From Haloquadratum walsbyi J07HQW2 (lineage in GTDB: Archaea; Halobacteriota; Halobacteria; Halobacteriales; Haloferacaceae), in assembly GCF_000415985.1 (NCBI RefSeq), contig NZ_KE356561.1, positions 2,326,289-2,390,288 on the forward strand: 64,000 bases of DNA, in the 5' to 3' direction. Positions 45,497-54,084 of the stretch are shown here, piece by piece; within the stretch, counting starts at the first letter, position 1, and each line of letters starts with the position of its first letter. The translations under genes and the position numbers were made by a program. The notes beneath the pieces are model-generated. The model was not told the DNA's origin and searched no databases. It saw nothing but the letters and a program-made list of their open reading frames with translations.

Positions 45497-46288
45497 TTAT
45501 TCGCCCTTTTTCATTATTCGTTCTTTGCCCTGCCACTCAGCAGAGTTATCTTGTGGATCATATCCAAGTGCTTCTTTCGCACGTGCGATTGAGTAGTATT
45601 TTCGGTCATTATCAGAAATTCCATAAATAATCTCGAATTCATACTCTGCGTCAATACAGCGCGAAAATAGATGTGCGCAGTCTCGATATGAAAGCCACAT
45701 CGCTTGCCCTCGTTCATAATCAATCGGTGGGTGTCCCTCAGTTAGATTTCCGATACGGACATTTGCGACCGTAATCCCATGCGTATCATGATAATACCGC
45801 CCAATAACTTCCCCAGTTGCCTTGCTTACACCATAGAGATTACTCGGTCGGGGGAGTTCCGCTCCATCAAGACGATATGAATCATCACTCCGATACATTG
45901 CTGGCGTTCGCTCATCTGTTTCATATGATCCAACAGCGTGATTTGATGAAGCGAAGATGAATCGATCAACCTCAGCTTTGACTGCGGCTTCATACACAGC
46001 CTGGGTCCCATTGATATTATTTTCTAAAACGCTCTTCCAAGGTGCCTCAGGGCGAGGGTCGCCTGCGAGATGAACAACTGCTTTACATCCCTTCATCGCA
46101 TCCGCCAGTGCATCTGTGTTTGTCAAATCGGAAATGAACACATCGTCATTAGTAATCCGTGATGGGCGACGATTACGAGGGACGGGCTCACGATCAAACA
46201 ACCGCCATGCGAAGTCCTCACCAGCGTGACGTAGGATCGCCTCTCCGACCCGCCCGCTAGCCCCCGTCAACAGAACCGATTCGTCCAT
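45497..46288 (-). CDS. azf: NAD-dependent glucose-6-phosphate dehydrogenase, archaeal Zwischenferment type
   Basis: This 263-residue extended short-chain dehydrogenase is close in pattern to the Haloferax volcanii enzyme that oxidises glucose-6-phosphate to the lactone with NAD in the haloarchaeal oxidative pentose phosphate pathway. The Rossmann motif is TGASGRVGEAIL. The acidic tip for NAD ribose is DREPVP. The block HLAGDPRPEAPW, the SSNHAVGSYET segment and the YGVSK (Tyr-x3-Lys) active site are intact. The C-terminal YGISDNDRKYYSI and GYDPQDNSAE match as well. It is also related to uronate dehydrogenases; the DNDRKYYS ending favours Azf. It is divergent from mptD. Confidence 0.85.
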   Translation of the reverse strand: MDESVLLTGASGRVGEAILRHAGEDFAWRLFDREPVPRNRRPSRITNDDVFISDLTNTDALADAMKGCKAVVHLAGDPRPEAPWKSVLENNINGTQAVYEAAVKAEVDRFIFASSNHAVGSYETDERTPAMYRSDDSYRLDGAELPRPSNLYGVSKATGEVIGRYYHDTHGITVANVRIGNLTEGHPPIDYERGQAMWLSYRDCAHLFSRCIDAEYEFEIIYGISDNDRKYYSIARAKEALGYDPQDNSAEWQGKERIMKKGE

Positions 46289-46409
46289 TCATCAGTTATT
46301 GCGATAGGCGTGGCTAAGAAATCCTCGGTTCGAATTAATTGTATTCAATTCTTGCAATAATCGTGACGACAGCGACAAGCATCCTAATAACATACATCGA
46401 ATTAGATCC

Positions 46410-46805
46410 ATGACTGCGACGGACGAACTCTCAGAGACGACTACAACAACAACTGCTGAAGAAGCATGCTTTGAAGCTGGTATCAAGTTTGGTACATTGT
46501 ATCATCAGTTCGCTGGAACCCCTGTGAGTCCAGCTAGCGCGTCAACACTCGAGGATGGAATAGAAGATGCGATCGAAAACCAACCACACTGTGAGGCTGT
46601 AGAGGTTACTGTTAGGACCGACCGTATTGAAACTGCGCTTGCTGAACAGTCTGCTGAGTATACCGAGTTAACTGGAGAATTTCTTGATGTAACAATGCAG
46701 ATTGAATATGACGGTTGTCAGGTACAAACACAGATGAGCATGGATGGTGATTACCCGCTTATGGAGATTGTCGCTGTTGAATCACCTACAGACGATTCAA
46801 TTTGA
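46410..46805 (+). CDS. mptD: Dihydroneopterin aldolase, archaeal MptD family
   Basis: This 131-residue protein matches MptD, the archaeal dihydroneopterin aldolase (formerly DUF381). It cleaves 7,8-dihydroneopterin to 6-hydroxymethyl-dihydropterin on the way to folate or methanopterin-type cofactors. The marks are EEACFEAGIKFGTLYHQFAGTPVSP near residue 17-42 with its conserved Glu, His and Thr-Pro, and the C-terminal MEIVAVE. The N-terminal 16 residues are a Thr-rich halophilic extension. The next gene begins 85 bp downstream, with its own start region. Confidence 0.87.
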   Translation: MTATDELSETTTTTTAEEACFEAGIKFGTLYHQFAGTPVSPASASTLEDGIEDAIENQPHCEAVEVTVRTDRIETALAEQSAEYTELTGEFLDVTMQIEYDGCQVQTQMSMDGDYPLMEIVAVESPTDDSI

Positions 46806-46889
46806 CAACCTGTTTATCGAGCAACTCAATATCGTACCGCTTCCGTTGCTTGACGTGTCTTTATAACGCTTGGCGTCTAACCCTGCGGT

Positions 46890-47297
46890 ATGAGCAGTCA
46901 GAGTACGTTTACCGATGATGATTTGTTCGGTGAGGCAGCCGAAGAAATGCGTGAAGAAGTTGAGGCTCATCTTGATGATGCTCGTACAGAGCTCCCGGAT
47001 GCCGCCTCGGTGTGGCAGACTAACGCTGATAATGTATTGGGAGCGCTCAACGGACTCCGCTCAGCACTTGATGCAGACGATGCCGAGGAGCATCTTCGGC
47101 AAGCAAAAAAAACCTTTGTCGTTGGTAACCGCGCAGATGCATTTGAGGAACCTGATGAACTCCGCTCAGAAGTTGAGTCGGTCGAAGAACTAATTACATC
47201 GATTAATACAGCAGATGAGCTTGTGAGTGAGCTGACAACAACAGTACCACAGCTACACGACCAACTACCCGAAGCTGATGAGGAAACTGAAGAGTGA
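46890..47297 (+). CDS. Haloarchaeal conserved acidic helical protein (DUF5790-like)
   Basis: This 135-residue acidic protein is almost wholly helical. Its pattern matches the haloarchaeal DUF5790 family: STFTDDDLFGEAAEEMREEVEAHL at the start, WQTNADNVLGALNGL in the middle, and AKKTFVVGNRADAFEEPDEL as the most conserved stretch. No enzymatic motif or Cys is visible. It is on the same strand as mptD, 85 bp downstream. No function is known to me. Confidence 0.8.
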   Translation: MSSQSTFTDDDLFGEAAEEMREEVEAHLDDARTELPDAASVWQTNADNVLGALNGLRSALDADDAEEHLRQAKKTFVVGNRADAFEEPDELRSEVESVEELITSINTADELVSELTTTVPQLHDQLPEADEETEE

Positions 47298-47504
47298 TTC
47301 ATTATAATTTCGATAATACCATCAGCGAAACGTGTGATAGTCTTCTACATTTTTGATAACTCAGACGGAATCGGCGCTTAACATTATTGTTGAATAGTGC
47401 GTGCTGAAATGCGTATCCAACGAAGGGTGTGTATGACGCTATCTAAATACATTAGTATAATAATGACAACGCGAAAATCAGTGAGTTAGCCATCTGATAT
47501 TGAA

Positions 47505-49460
47505 TTAGTCATCTGCGGCATCAGTTTCAATCGACGTCTGGGAAACACGTTCCGTTGCTCGCTGAATGAAGGTTTCAGGTAATTCTTCGATTTCGCCTGC
47601 TTGGACACCCCATAGATGCGCGTAAAGTCCGTCGGCAGCGAGCAATTCAGTATGCGTTCCACGCTCAACAACTTCTCCATCATCAAGCACAAGAATTCGA
47701 TCTGCATCCTTGATTGTTGAAAGTCGATGAGCAATGCTAAACGTCGTTCGATTGGCAGTCAGACGGTCGATTGATCGCTTGATTAACATTTCTGTCTCGG
47801 TATCGACATCTGATGTCGCCTCATCCAGTATCAGGATATCGGGGTCTCTGAGGACAGCGCGTGCAATTGAGAGCCGCTGTCGTTGCCCACCAGAGAGTTT
47901 GACCCCCCGTTCACCAATCTCCGTATCGTATCCATCCGGGAGATTCATGATGAAATCATGCGCTTCTGCTGTTTTCGCAGCGTCAATAATATCCTCACGA
48001 GAGGCGTCAAATGTTCCATACCGAATGTTCTCTGCCACCGTTCCATAGAACATGAACGTGTCTTGACTCACATATCCGATTGATTCTCGAAGACTTGGGA
48101 TCGTTATATCACGCACGTCCGTTCCATCAACTGTAATTTCTCCTTCATCAACGTCATACATCCGAAGCAGGAGTTTCAATACTGTTGATTTTCCGGCTCC
48201 AGTTGGACCAACGAGTGCAAGCGTTTCACCGCCTGGAATTTCAAATGAAATATCTTTGATCGTTGGTTCTTCATCGGTCTCATACCCAAACGTCACATCA
48301 TTATACTGCACCGTGCCTGAATTAACGTCAAGTGCTGGTGCGTCGGGATTGTTGACAATGCGTGCGGGTTCATCCATCAATCCAAATACCCGTGCTGCGG
48401 AAGCGTATGCTCGTTGATACATATTGATTATCTGACCGAACTGTGACATTGGCCAAATAAATCGCTGCGTGAACAGAATGAATCCAACAAATTCTCCTGG
48501 CGTCAGCGACCCTGAGAAGAAAAGCGGTGCCTGACCGGTTTGTTGATATGTTAATACCCATGCCCCACCAATAAGGAACGTTAAGACGAACCCAACCCCA
48601 GAGAGAATACGCAACGCAGGGAAGAACGTAATTCGCGTTCTGATTGCATCCCAGTTCGCATCGAAATACTCCTGTGAGGTGTCGTCAACTCGGTCTGACT
48701 CGAAGTTTTCTGTATGTGCAGATTTGATAACCTGAATTCCACCAAGATTATTTTCAAGACGAGAGTTCAACTGCCCAACCGATGAGCGGACATCAGCGTA
48801 TTTCGGCTGAATTATCTTCACAAACCGATAGGTAAAGAACCCAATGAGTGGAACAACGCTCAGCGTAACAAGTGCGAGTTGCCAATTCCAGTACAGTAAG
48901 ATCGCGGCGATACCGATAACCATCACTCCAAGCCGAAACGCTGAGTTCATGCCGTCGTTGAGAAACCGCTCCAGTCTATTCACGTCATTTGAGAGAATTG
49001 ACATCATTTCGCCGGTTTGTTTATCAGCGAAAAATGAGAGACTCAGCCGCTGCATTTCATTATAGGTGTCTGTTCGAACCGCATGTTGGACCCGCTGGGC
49101 AAATGCATTCCATCCCCAGTTTCGGGTCCAATGAAACGCAGCACCACCAATGAATGCTCCAGCAATAAGAGCAACGGAAAGATATAATTGCCCAACCTGA
49201 TCGGCTGGTATCCATGCTGTTGGAATGAACCATAATGAGAATGACCGCTCATCAAGAAAGATTGCATCCACTGCAACCGCGAGTAAGACCGGCGGAAGAA
49301 GATCAAGAACACGAGCAGCGATACTTGAGATGATACCAATAGCTACTGCTGGTATATTTTCACGACCGTATGTCGAAAAGAGCCGTCGCATCGGGTTTGA
49401 CACACGTTCACGTTGTGACTCAAACGGATCATCCTCGTCTGCGGGAACCGCATCCATCAA
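47505..49460 (-). CDS. ABC-type exporter, fused permease and ATPase
   Basis: This 651-residue half-transporter has an N-terminal six-helix membrane domain (residues about 45-370) and a C-terminal nucleotide-binding domain. The latter shows Walker A GPTGAGKST, the Q-loop at YVSQDTF, signature LSGGQRQRLSIAR, Walker B ILILDEATSDVD and H-loop SIAHRLST, all intact. Such MsbA/LmrA-like exporters work as dimers and move lipids or drugs. The N-terminal 45 residues are acidic and soluble. The first or second Met (49460 or 49457) may be used. No partner gene adjoins, so a homodimer is expected. Confidence 0.94.
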   Translation of the reverse strand: MMDAVPADEDDPFESQRERVSNPMRRLFSTYGRENIPAVAIGIISSIAARVLDLLPPVLLAVAVDAIFLDERSFSLWFIPTAWIPADQVGQLYLSVALIAGAFIGGAAFHWTRNWGWNAFAQRVQHAVRTDTYNEMQRLSLSFFADKQTGEMMSILSNDVNRLERFLNDGMNSAFRLGVMVIGIAAILLYWNWQLALVTLSVVPLIGFFTYRFVKIIQPKYADVRSSVGQLNSRLENNLGGIQVIKSAHTENFESDRVDDTSQEYFDANWDAIRTRITFFPALRILSGVGFVLTFLIGGAWVLTYQQTGQAPLFFSGSLTPGEFVGFILFTQRFIWPMSQFGQIINMYQRAYASAARVFGLMDEPARIVNNPDAPALDVNSGTVQYNDVTFGYETDEEPTIKDISFEIPGGETLALVGPTGAGKSTVLKLLLRMYDVDEGEITVDGTDVRDITIPSLRESIGYVSQDTFMFYGTVAENIRYGTFDASREDIIDAAKTAEAHDFIMNLPDGYDTEIGERGVKLSGGQRQRLSIARAVLRDPDILILDEATSDVDTETEMLIKRSIDRLTANRTTFSIAHRLSTIKDADRILVLDDGEVVERGTHTELLAADGLYAHLWGVQAGEIEELPETFIQRATERVSQTSIETDAADD

Positions 49461-49604
49461 TATAATTTGGGGCTCAGGCGGTATAATGGTTGCTGAGAAC
49501 GTTGATAACTCTCAATACAGCACTCAGAATGATCGGTTTAACATTCATCTGGTGGGTAAAGACCGTGAGCTAGAGTTTGATAATATATACATCCTCGCGA
49601 ATGA

Positions 49605-50006
49605 TTACAGCGTTCGATCCTCTACTGAAGGGTCAATCCCTGCGTCTGCGAGGTCAGACCGAATCCGTGTCCGCAGTGGGTCTGGAACGGTCATCCGACC
49701 AACTGGGACTGCTGTTTCCCCATCACCTTTGACCTTCCAATACAGCACACACTCTGAGGGTGCATAGAATTCAATACTATATCGATCGTTCTCTCCCTGA
49801 TAATGTACACGTGCTGCATAGTTATCGACATTCCATCCCTCTAATTCGCCGAGATCACGCAATATCTCTTTTTTATCTATCGTGTCGTCATCTGGTTGTT
49901 TCTTTTTATTATCTGATCTGGTTACCGACTGACCCTGCATATTATACATGTCCCTATTTTTGTTTTTTTGCTCACCTGCTTGTTCGTCATCTGAGACATC
50001 GCTCAT
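49605..50006 (-). CDS. Conserved haloarchaeal protein (DUF7538-like)
   Basis: From ATG 50006 it has 133 residues. The first 50 are charged, low-complexity and lineage-specific. The conserved domain begins about LRDLGELEGWNVDNYAARVHY and has mixed strands with IEFYAPSECVLYWKVKGDGETAVPVG and a final helix IRSDLADAGIDPSVEDRTL. This looks like the DUF7538 family, recalled from pattern only. No active-site motif is evident. Convergent or unlinked neighbours give no context. Confidence 0.65.
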   Translation of the reverse strand: MSDVSDDEQAGEQKNKNRDMYNMQGQSVTRSDNKKKQPDDDTIDKKEILRDLGELEGWNVDNYAARVHYQGENDRYSIEFYAPSECVLYWKVKGDGETAVPVGRMTVPDPLRTRIRSDLADAGIDPSVEDRTL

Positions 50007-50224
50007 ATCTATCAATCTGGACGGAAGCCGTTTAGCCTACTGTATTATTGTTAGGCTCACACAGGCTATCATCGTTAGCGACTGAACCAAGCCTAATCAA
50101 GTATTATTCACCGACTAGTAATTTGATGATAACTATAAATGATTGCTAGGGGTCTCTGTATCTGTAATATAAGGATCTCAATACACGCTCGTTCTTTCAG
50201 TAACTAATTGTATCTGATATGATC

Positions 50225-50722
50225 TCACTGAATATTGATCTGCACTCTATCGTCGACTGTGATGTTATGTTCTTGCGTGTAATTATATGATACCTCAAGT
50301 ACATACTTTCCATGTCCTGGATACCGTTGTAGACTATCATCTGTCGTACTCGTCGGCATTTCTGCGTGATGTATCCGTGTAATCGTTCCTGTCATATCGA
50401 TAAATATGATATCAATTGGAAATGACATGTTACGCATCACATATACATATCGATCCTCGTTATCATGAATGAATAACATCCCTTCATCTGTGGCGAGTGA
50501 GTCTGTATTACTCAATCCTTGATATCGCTTTTGTGGCGTATCAGCGACGCGCACGGAAACACGTTCTAACTGCTCATCTGTCTGGCTATCAATAATCTCA
50601 ACCGTTTCTCTGTCATACTCACCAGTCGGTCCAATTCCAGGGATTACTGCCACAATTATCACTCCAATGAGGATGACACCAATCGCCACTGCGACGGCTC
50701 GCCCGAATAACCGCCTGTTCAT
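50225..50722 (-). CDS. Membrane-anchored DUF192 protein
   Basis: This 165-residue protein has an N-terminal transmembrane segment (residues 9-31, VAVAIGVILIGVIIVAVIPG) and an exported DUF192 domain. The domain motifs are VADTPQKRYQGLS, GMLFIHDNEDRYVYVMRNMSFPIDIIFID, and a C-terminal YVLEV strand. DUF192 domains are beta-rich and often secreted; the function is unknown. The unit has no operon partner and precedes tRNA-Val in the divergent direction. Confidence 0.9.
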   Translation of the reverse strand: MNRRLFGRAVAVAIGVILIGVIIVAVIPGIGPTGEYDRETVEIIDSQTDEQLERVSVRVADTPQKRYQGLSNTDSLATDEGMLFIHDNEDRYVYVMRNMSFPIDIIFIDMTGTITRIHHAEMPTSTTDDSLQRYPGHGKYVLEVSYNYTQEHNITVDDRVQINIQ

Positions 50723-50905
50723 ATATTCTGATATTGATTCCTGCGCCTAACAGTGTCGACATTTAGATTCTGATGCATAATACACTCACTTCATTGCTCT
50801 ACCGAAGATTGAAAACGGTTATAACTGCGAGTCAGTTGGCTAGATATGTAGGTTGATTGTATGCGCAAAAATGACGATATGAGTGCATATTGATACGGTT
50901 TGAGA

Positions 50906-50978
50906 GGGCTCGTAGTCTAGTGGTTATGACGCTTCCCTTACAAGGAAGAGACCGGTGGTTCAAATCCGCCCGAGCCCA
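50906..50978 (+). tRNA. tRNA-Val (anticodon UAC)
   Basis: This 73-nt gene folds as a complete cloverleaf. The acceptor is GGGCTCG/CGAGCCC with discriminator A. The anticodon stem is CTTCC/GGAAG around CTTACAA (TAC anticodon), and the T-stem is GGTGG/CCGCC around TTCAAAT with one T-G pair. The 3' CCA is not encoded (the next bases are CT) and no intron is present. There is no adjacent integrase. Confidence 0.97.
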
Positions 50979-51048
50979 CTATTATCAGATATCACAAGCG
51001 CGCAAACGGTGGTATCTGGTCTCGCTGATTGATCACAGACAGTATATA

Positions 51049-51378
51049 TTATTCACGTAATCGTGCGCCAGGCTTCCACGTATTACCATCTAGGTGAACC
51101 AACTCATATCGTTCAAGAACTTGCAACAGTGTTACCACCGCATCAGCATCATCTGACAGTGATGACTCATCTGTGAGTTGTTCGGCAACGACGCTCCGAG
51201 TACCACCATCAAGTTGTTCTACTGCCTCAAGTACTGCCTCGGAATCTGCAAGTAATGGTTCAAGTATGTCTGCACCTGTCGTATCAATCCGAAGCTTAGA
51301 CATAACCTCATTATACTCTCCTGAAAGGCTCATCGATACCGACACACCATCGGATGGTTCGGAATCGTTACTCATCAC
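51049..51378 (-). CDS. Small helical protein, winged-helix-like, uncharacterised
   Basis: This 109-residue acidic protein has helices with a winged-helix feel at the C-terminus: GTRSVVAEQLTDESSLSDDADAVVTLLQVLERYELVHLDGNTWKPG, where the ending resembles a wing with NTWKPGARL. The first 30 residues are variable and Ser/Asp-rich. No cofactor or Cys is present. It is a plausible haloarchaeal DNA-binding protein, but I do not recognise the family. Confidence 0.6.
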   Translation of the reverse strand: MMSNDSEPSDGVSVSMSLSGEYNEVMSKLRIDTTGADILEPLLADSEAVLEAVEQLDGGTRSVVAEQLTDESSLSDDADAVVTLLQVLERYELVHLDGNTWKPGARLRE

Positions 51379-51651
51379 GTGTATATACTATGCCAATAGT
51401 ATTTAATATTCCGAACTCAAATATATATTTCTGATATCGACGAATCAATCTCAAAAGTGAATACCGATTATCTATATTGGCATGTTAATTGCCAATTAAC
51501 ACCATTGAGCATATATCATATACTTCTATATGGACAGAATACCTGACGAGAAACTAATCAACTACTTGAAAGTATATCATACGTACCATACTGTGAACAC
51601 CCTAAAATCGAAACAATAATTAATAGATAGTTGAAGCAAATACTAACAGTA

Positions 51652-52158
51652 ATGTCAGAACACAGCGCCAGATTGCTGTGGGTAGCTCTTTTCGGCATAG
51701 TGCTTTCTGTCGGACTCTCTGCACTCACGGTTATATATCTGATAATCGCGATCAGTTCAGGCATTCTCGCTGCGACCCCGATTATTGAACTCATTATTGA
51801 CGTCGCTATTCCGGTTATCACTGCACTTGCGGTCTTTGCAACGCTATGGATTGCCTCGGTAATGAGTCTTCTTTGGGCAGTGTTTCGATGGGTTATGCAA
51901 ATTGAGAATTATCATCTTGCATCGATATTCGCGCGAGTTGAGCAAATCATTCCTCCAATCAGTGTCTTCCATCTTCCTGCCAGATTCACTCCCATGCCCG
52001 CGAGTATTGAACGTAATCTGCCTGTCGAGACAACGCGTGCGCTTGCCTCATTACGTCGGCAATATGTCTCTGGTGACATTTCGGATGTAGCATTCGAACG
52101 ACGCATGGATCGTCTTTTGATCACCAATACCCGTCGTGATGAGAGATACAACCGCTAA
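51652..52158 (+). CDS. Membrane protein with C-terminal SHOCT-like domain
   Basis: From ATG 51652 the protein is 168 residues. Two or three hydrophobic helices (LLWVALFGIVLSVGLSALTVIYLI, and later VITALAVFATLWIASVMSLLWAV) are followed by a linker and a SHOCT-type end. The last is LASLRRQYVSGDISDVAFERRMDRLL, the short C-terminal helix-turn typical of SHOCT domains in oligomerising membrane or phage-linked proteins. ATG 51631 is less likely, as it adds an unneeded six residues before MSEH. Function unknown. Confidence 0.72.
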   Translation: MSEHSARLLWVALFGIVLSVGLSALTVIYLIIAISSGILAATPIIELIIDVAIPVITALAVFATLWIASVMSLLWAVFRWVMQIENYHLASIFARVEQIIPPISVFHLPARFTPMPASIERNLPVETTRALASLRRQYVSGDISDVAFERRMDRLLITNTRRDERYNR

Positions 52159-52420
52159 TATGAGAAACAAAACACAAGACATTTTATGATAGTGTTGCCA
52201 GATACTTTCGTTCCAATGGATGAACGCCCGCCTCTGGCTAGGCGGTATGACGATTAACCAAGCCAAACTATGACACGCTGCGTTTCGCCACGAGCCGCTT
52301 TGCTATCGAGCCACTCTCTTCGACAGTAGCGATAACGCAGCACATAGATGTATACGATGCGTCAGTAAGTGAGTTGCGCCGTCTATCCTATTGTGCGATA
52401 TAGACAATATATTCAACATC
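52159..52420. other. Spacer with a GC-richer block, possible gene remnant
   Basis: Between two AT-rich ends, 52205-52345 is noticeably richer in GC and carries protein-like but interrupted frames (for example NARLWLGGMTINQAKL ending in TGA near 52272). No full frame survives. It may be the last part of a decayed transposase or other mobile gene. Confidence 0.3.
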
Positions 52421-53272
52421 TTATAGATCAGCTGCACGAAACCGATAGAATCCAAATATAACTGGAAGTGAAATCCAGATACCTAATACACCAACTGCAG
52501 CCCACCATCCGACATATATTGGCGTCGTATCAGCAACATACCGACCGGCGACATCAATACCAGCACTTACTCGCAGCAGAAGATGATAGGCTGATTCAGG
52601 GCTAAGCAATCCAAATAGCAACATCCAGTCAGGGGGCGACGCTAATATGTTAAAATTAAATCGATGAAGAATGAGCAATATTGCTGTAGTAAACCCATCC
52701 CAGATAATAATTAACAGAAAATAGCTACCAAATGTACTGAGAGTAATCCAGCGCTCACTTGTGGTCGCGGTTGAAATTCCCACGCCGATCCCAACGAATG
52801 CAGCACTATACAGCAGAGTCATTACAATGACCCATGGGTATGCGATCATTCCTTCAGTTCCGTATAGCGTAGCAGCAATGCTACCGCTGAGGATCAATCC
52901 AGCAACCGTTGTAATTCCAAGAAGGATCCAACGACTGAGTAAGGTTCCAATGACCAATCCCGCCCGCGACTGTGGGAATGATAACGCAAGTAAAACACTC
53001 CCCGTATCTCGTGTATGAGCAATCGACTTATATCCCAAAAGTAGCCCGACAACTGGAATAATAAACGAGAGCAGGCTAGTAACTCCATCAAGGAATCCCA
53101 TGAACGTTGGATCACTGACACCAATGTACGTATATATCACACTGTACCCAATTGAGGTGATCATAATAATGCCAAGAAGAAGTAATATTGTTGGTGTCCG
53201 TCGGGCTCGCCGCGCATCGGTTTGAGCAACGCTCCGCCATCCAGTGGTATCGATCCTACCCAATTTACTCAT
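52421..53272 (-). CDS. ABC-2-type transporter permease (third gene of operon)
   Basis: The ATG at 53272 overlaps the upstream TGA (ATGA, 53269-53272), which fixes the start and gives 283 residues. It has six hydrophobic segments with a short soluble N-terminus (WRSVAQTDARRARRTP), typical of NosY-like ABC-2 permeases. Its N-terminal pattern matches the second permease of the same operon (WRPVARQDWSQAVEQRS), so the two are likely duplicates that pair as a heterodimer with the ATPase. Substrate unknown. Confidence 0.87.
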   Translation of the reverse strand: MSKLGRIDTTGWRSVAQTDARRARRTPTILLLLGIIMITSIGYSVIYTYIGVSDPTFMGFLDGVTSLLSFIIPVVGLLLGYKSIAHTRDTGSVLLALSFPQSRAGLVIGTLLSRWILLGITTVAGLILSGSIAATLYGTEGMIAYPWVIVMTLLYSAAFVGIGVGISTATTSERWITLSTFGSYFLLIIIWDGFTTAILLILHRFNFNILASPPDWMLLFGLLSPESAYHLLLRVSAGIDVAGRYVADTTPIYVGWWAAVGVLGIWISLPVIFGFYRFRAADL

Positions 53273-54084
53273 TGTAGATCCCTCCGCTCGAATCGAAGCA
53301 CGCCAACTGTAAGTGGTCCAACGATCCAGCCAAGCAGCACAATGGCTGCAACCCATTCACTTAGATACCATACGCCTGTGACCGCTTGTGTTGTATCAAC
53401 AAACCCGATGATGACCGTAGAGAACGCATTTCCTGGTGAAAGCCCAAACACAAACTGAATCAGTCCAGGGAGTTCTCCAGAGATCATATCAGCACTCAAT
53501 AAGACACCACGAAGTACACTCTCAATAATATCCCACACAATTGCGAATAAGATCACAATCGCAAATCCAAGTCCAAGCGCCCGGCGAGTCGTCGCAACAA
53601 GCGTCGAGACTGCAACACCGATACCGACCCAAATGGCACTGAAGCTAGCAGTAGTAATAATAAATATCAACACCCCGAGTGGCTCAAATGATCCACGCGG
53701 ATATACGACTAGACCCATCCCAACGATGACGGCACAGAGTGTTGCTATGATTAGCAATCCAGCACGTGCTATGAATCGAGCAAGTACAACTGTCCGACGA
53801 CGCTGCGGTAATGATAACGTGAGTAACAGTGACCCCGATTCAAAATCACCAGCAATAGCGTTGTATCCAAGTAGCGCTCCAACAATCGGTATTACTACGC
53901 GCAGTAGCCCTCGAACGAAACTTCCGAACCGTCCAGTCGTAATCTGTGATTGTGCTAATACTGGATAAAGATACGCAGATAACAAAATCACGATAACCGG
54001 TAGCGCAAGCAATACTTTCACACTCCGTTGTTCAACCGCCTGTGACCAGTCCTGTCGAGCGACTGGTCGCCACTGTGATGTCAT
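53269..54084 (-). CDS. ABC-2-type transporter permease (second gene of operon)
   Basis: This 271-residue permease has six hydrophobic segments. The N-terminal soluble stretch precedes helix 1 (VLLALPVIVILLSAYLYPVL). The conserved loop DFESGSLLLTLSLPQRRRTVVLARF is shared with its partner as DTGSVLLALSFPQSRAGLVIG. Its ATG overlaps the TGA of the ATPase gene (54081-54084). It is a member of the NosY-like ABC-2 family and very likely forms the channel with the gene at 52421-53272. Confidence 0.88.
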   Translation of the reverse strand: MTSQWRPVARQDWSQAVEQRSVKVLLALPVIVILLSAYLYPVLAQSQITTGRFGSFVRGLLRVVIPIVGALLGYNAIAGDFESGSLLLTLSLPQRRRTVVLARFIARAGLLIIATLCAVIVGMGLVVYPRGSFEPLGVLIFIITTASFSAIWVGIGVAVSTLVATTRRALGLGFAIVILFAIVWDIIESVLRGVLLSADMISGELPGLIQFVFGLSPGNAFSTVIIGFVDTTQAVTGVWYLSEWVAAIVLLGWIVGPLTVGVLRFERRDLQ

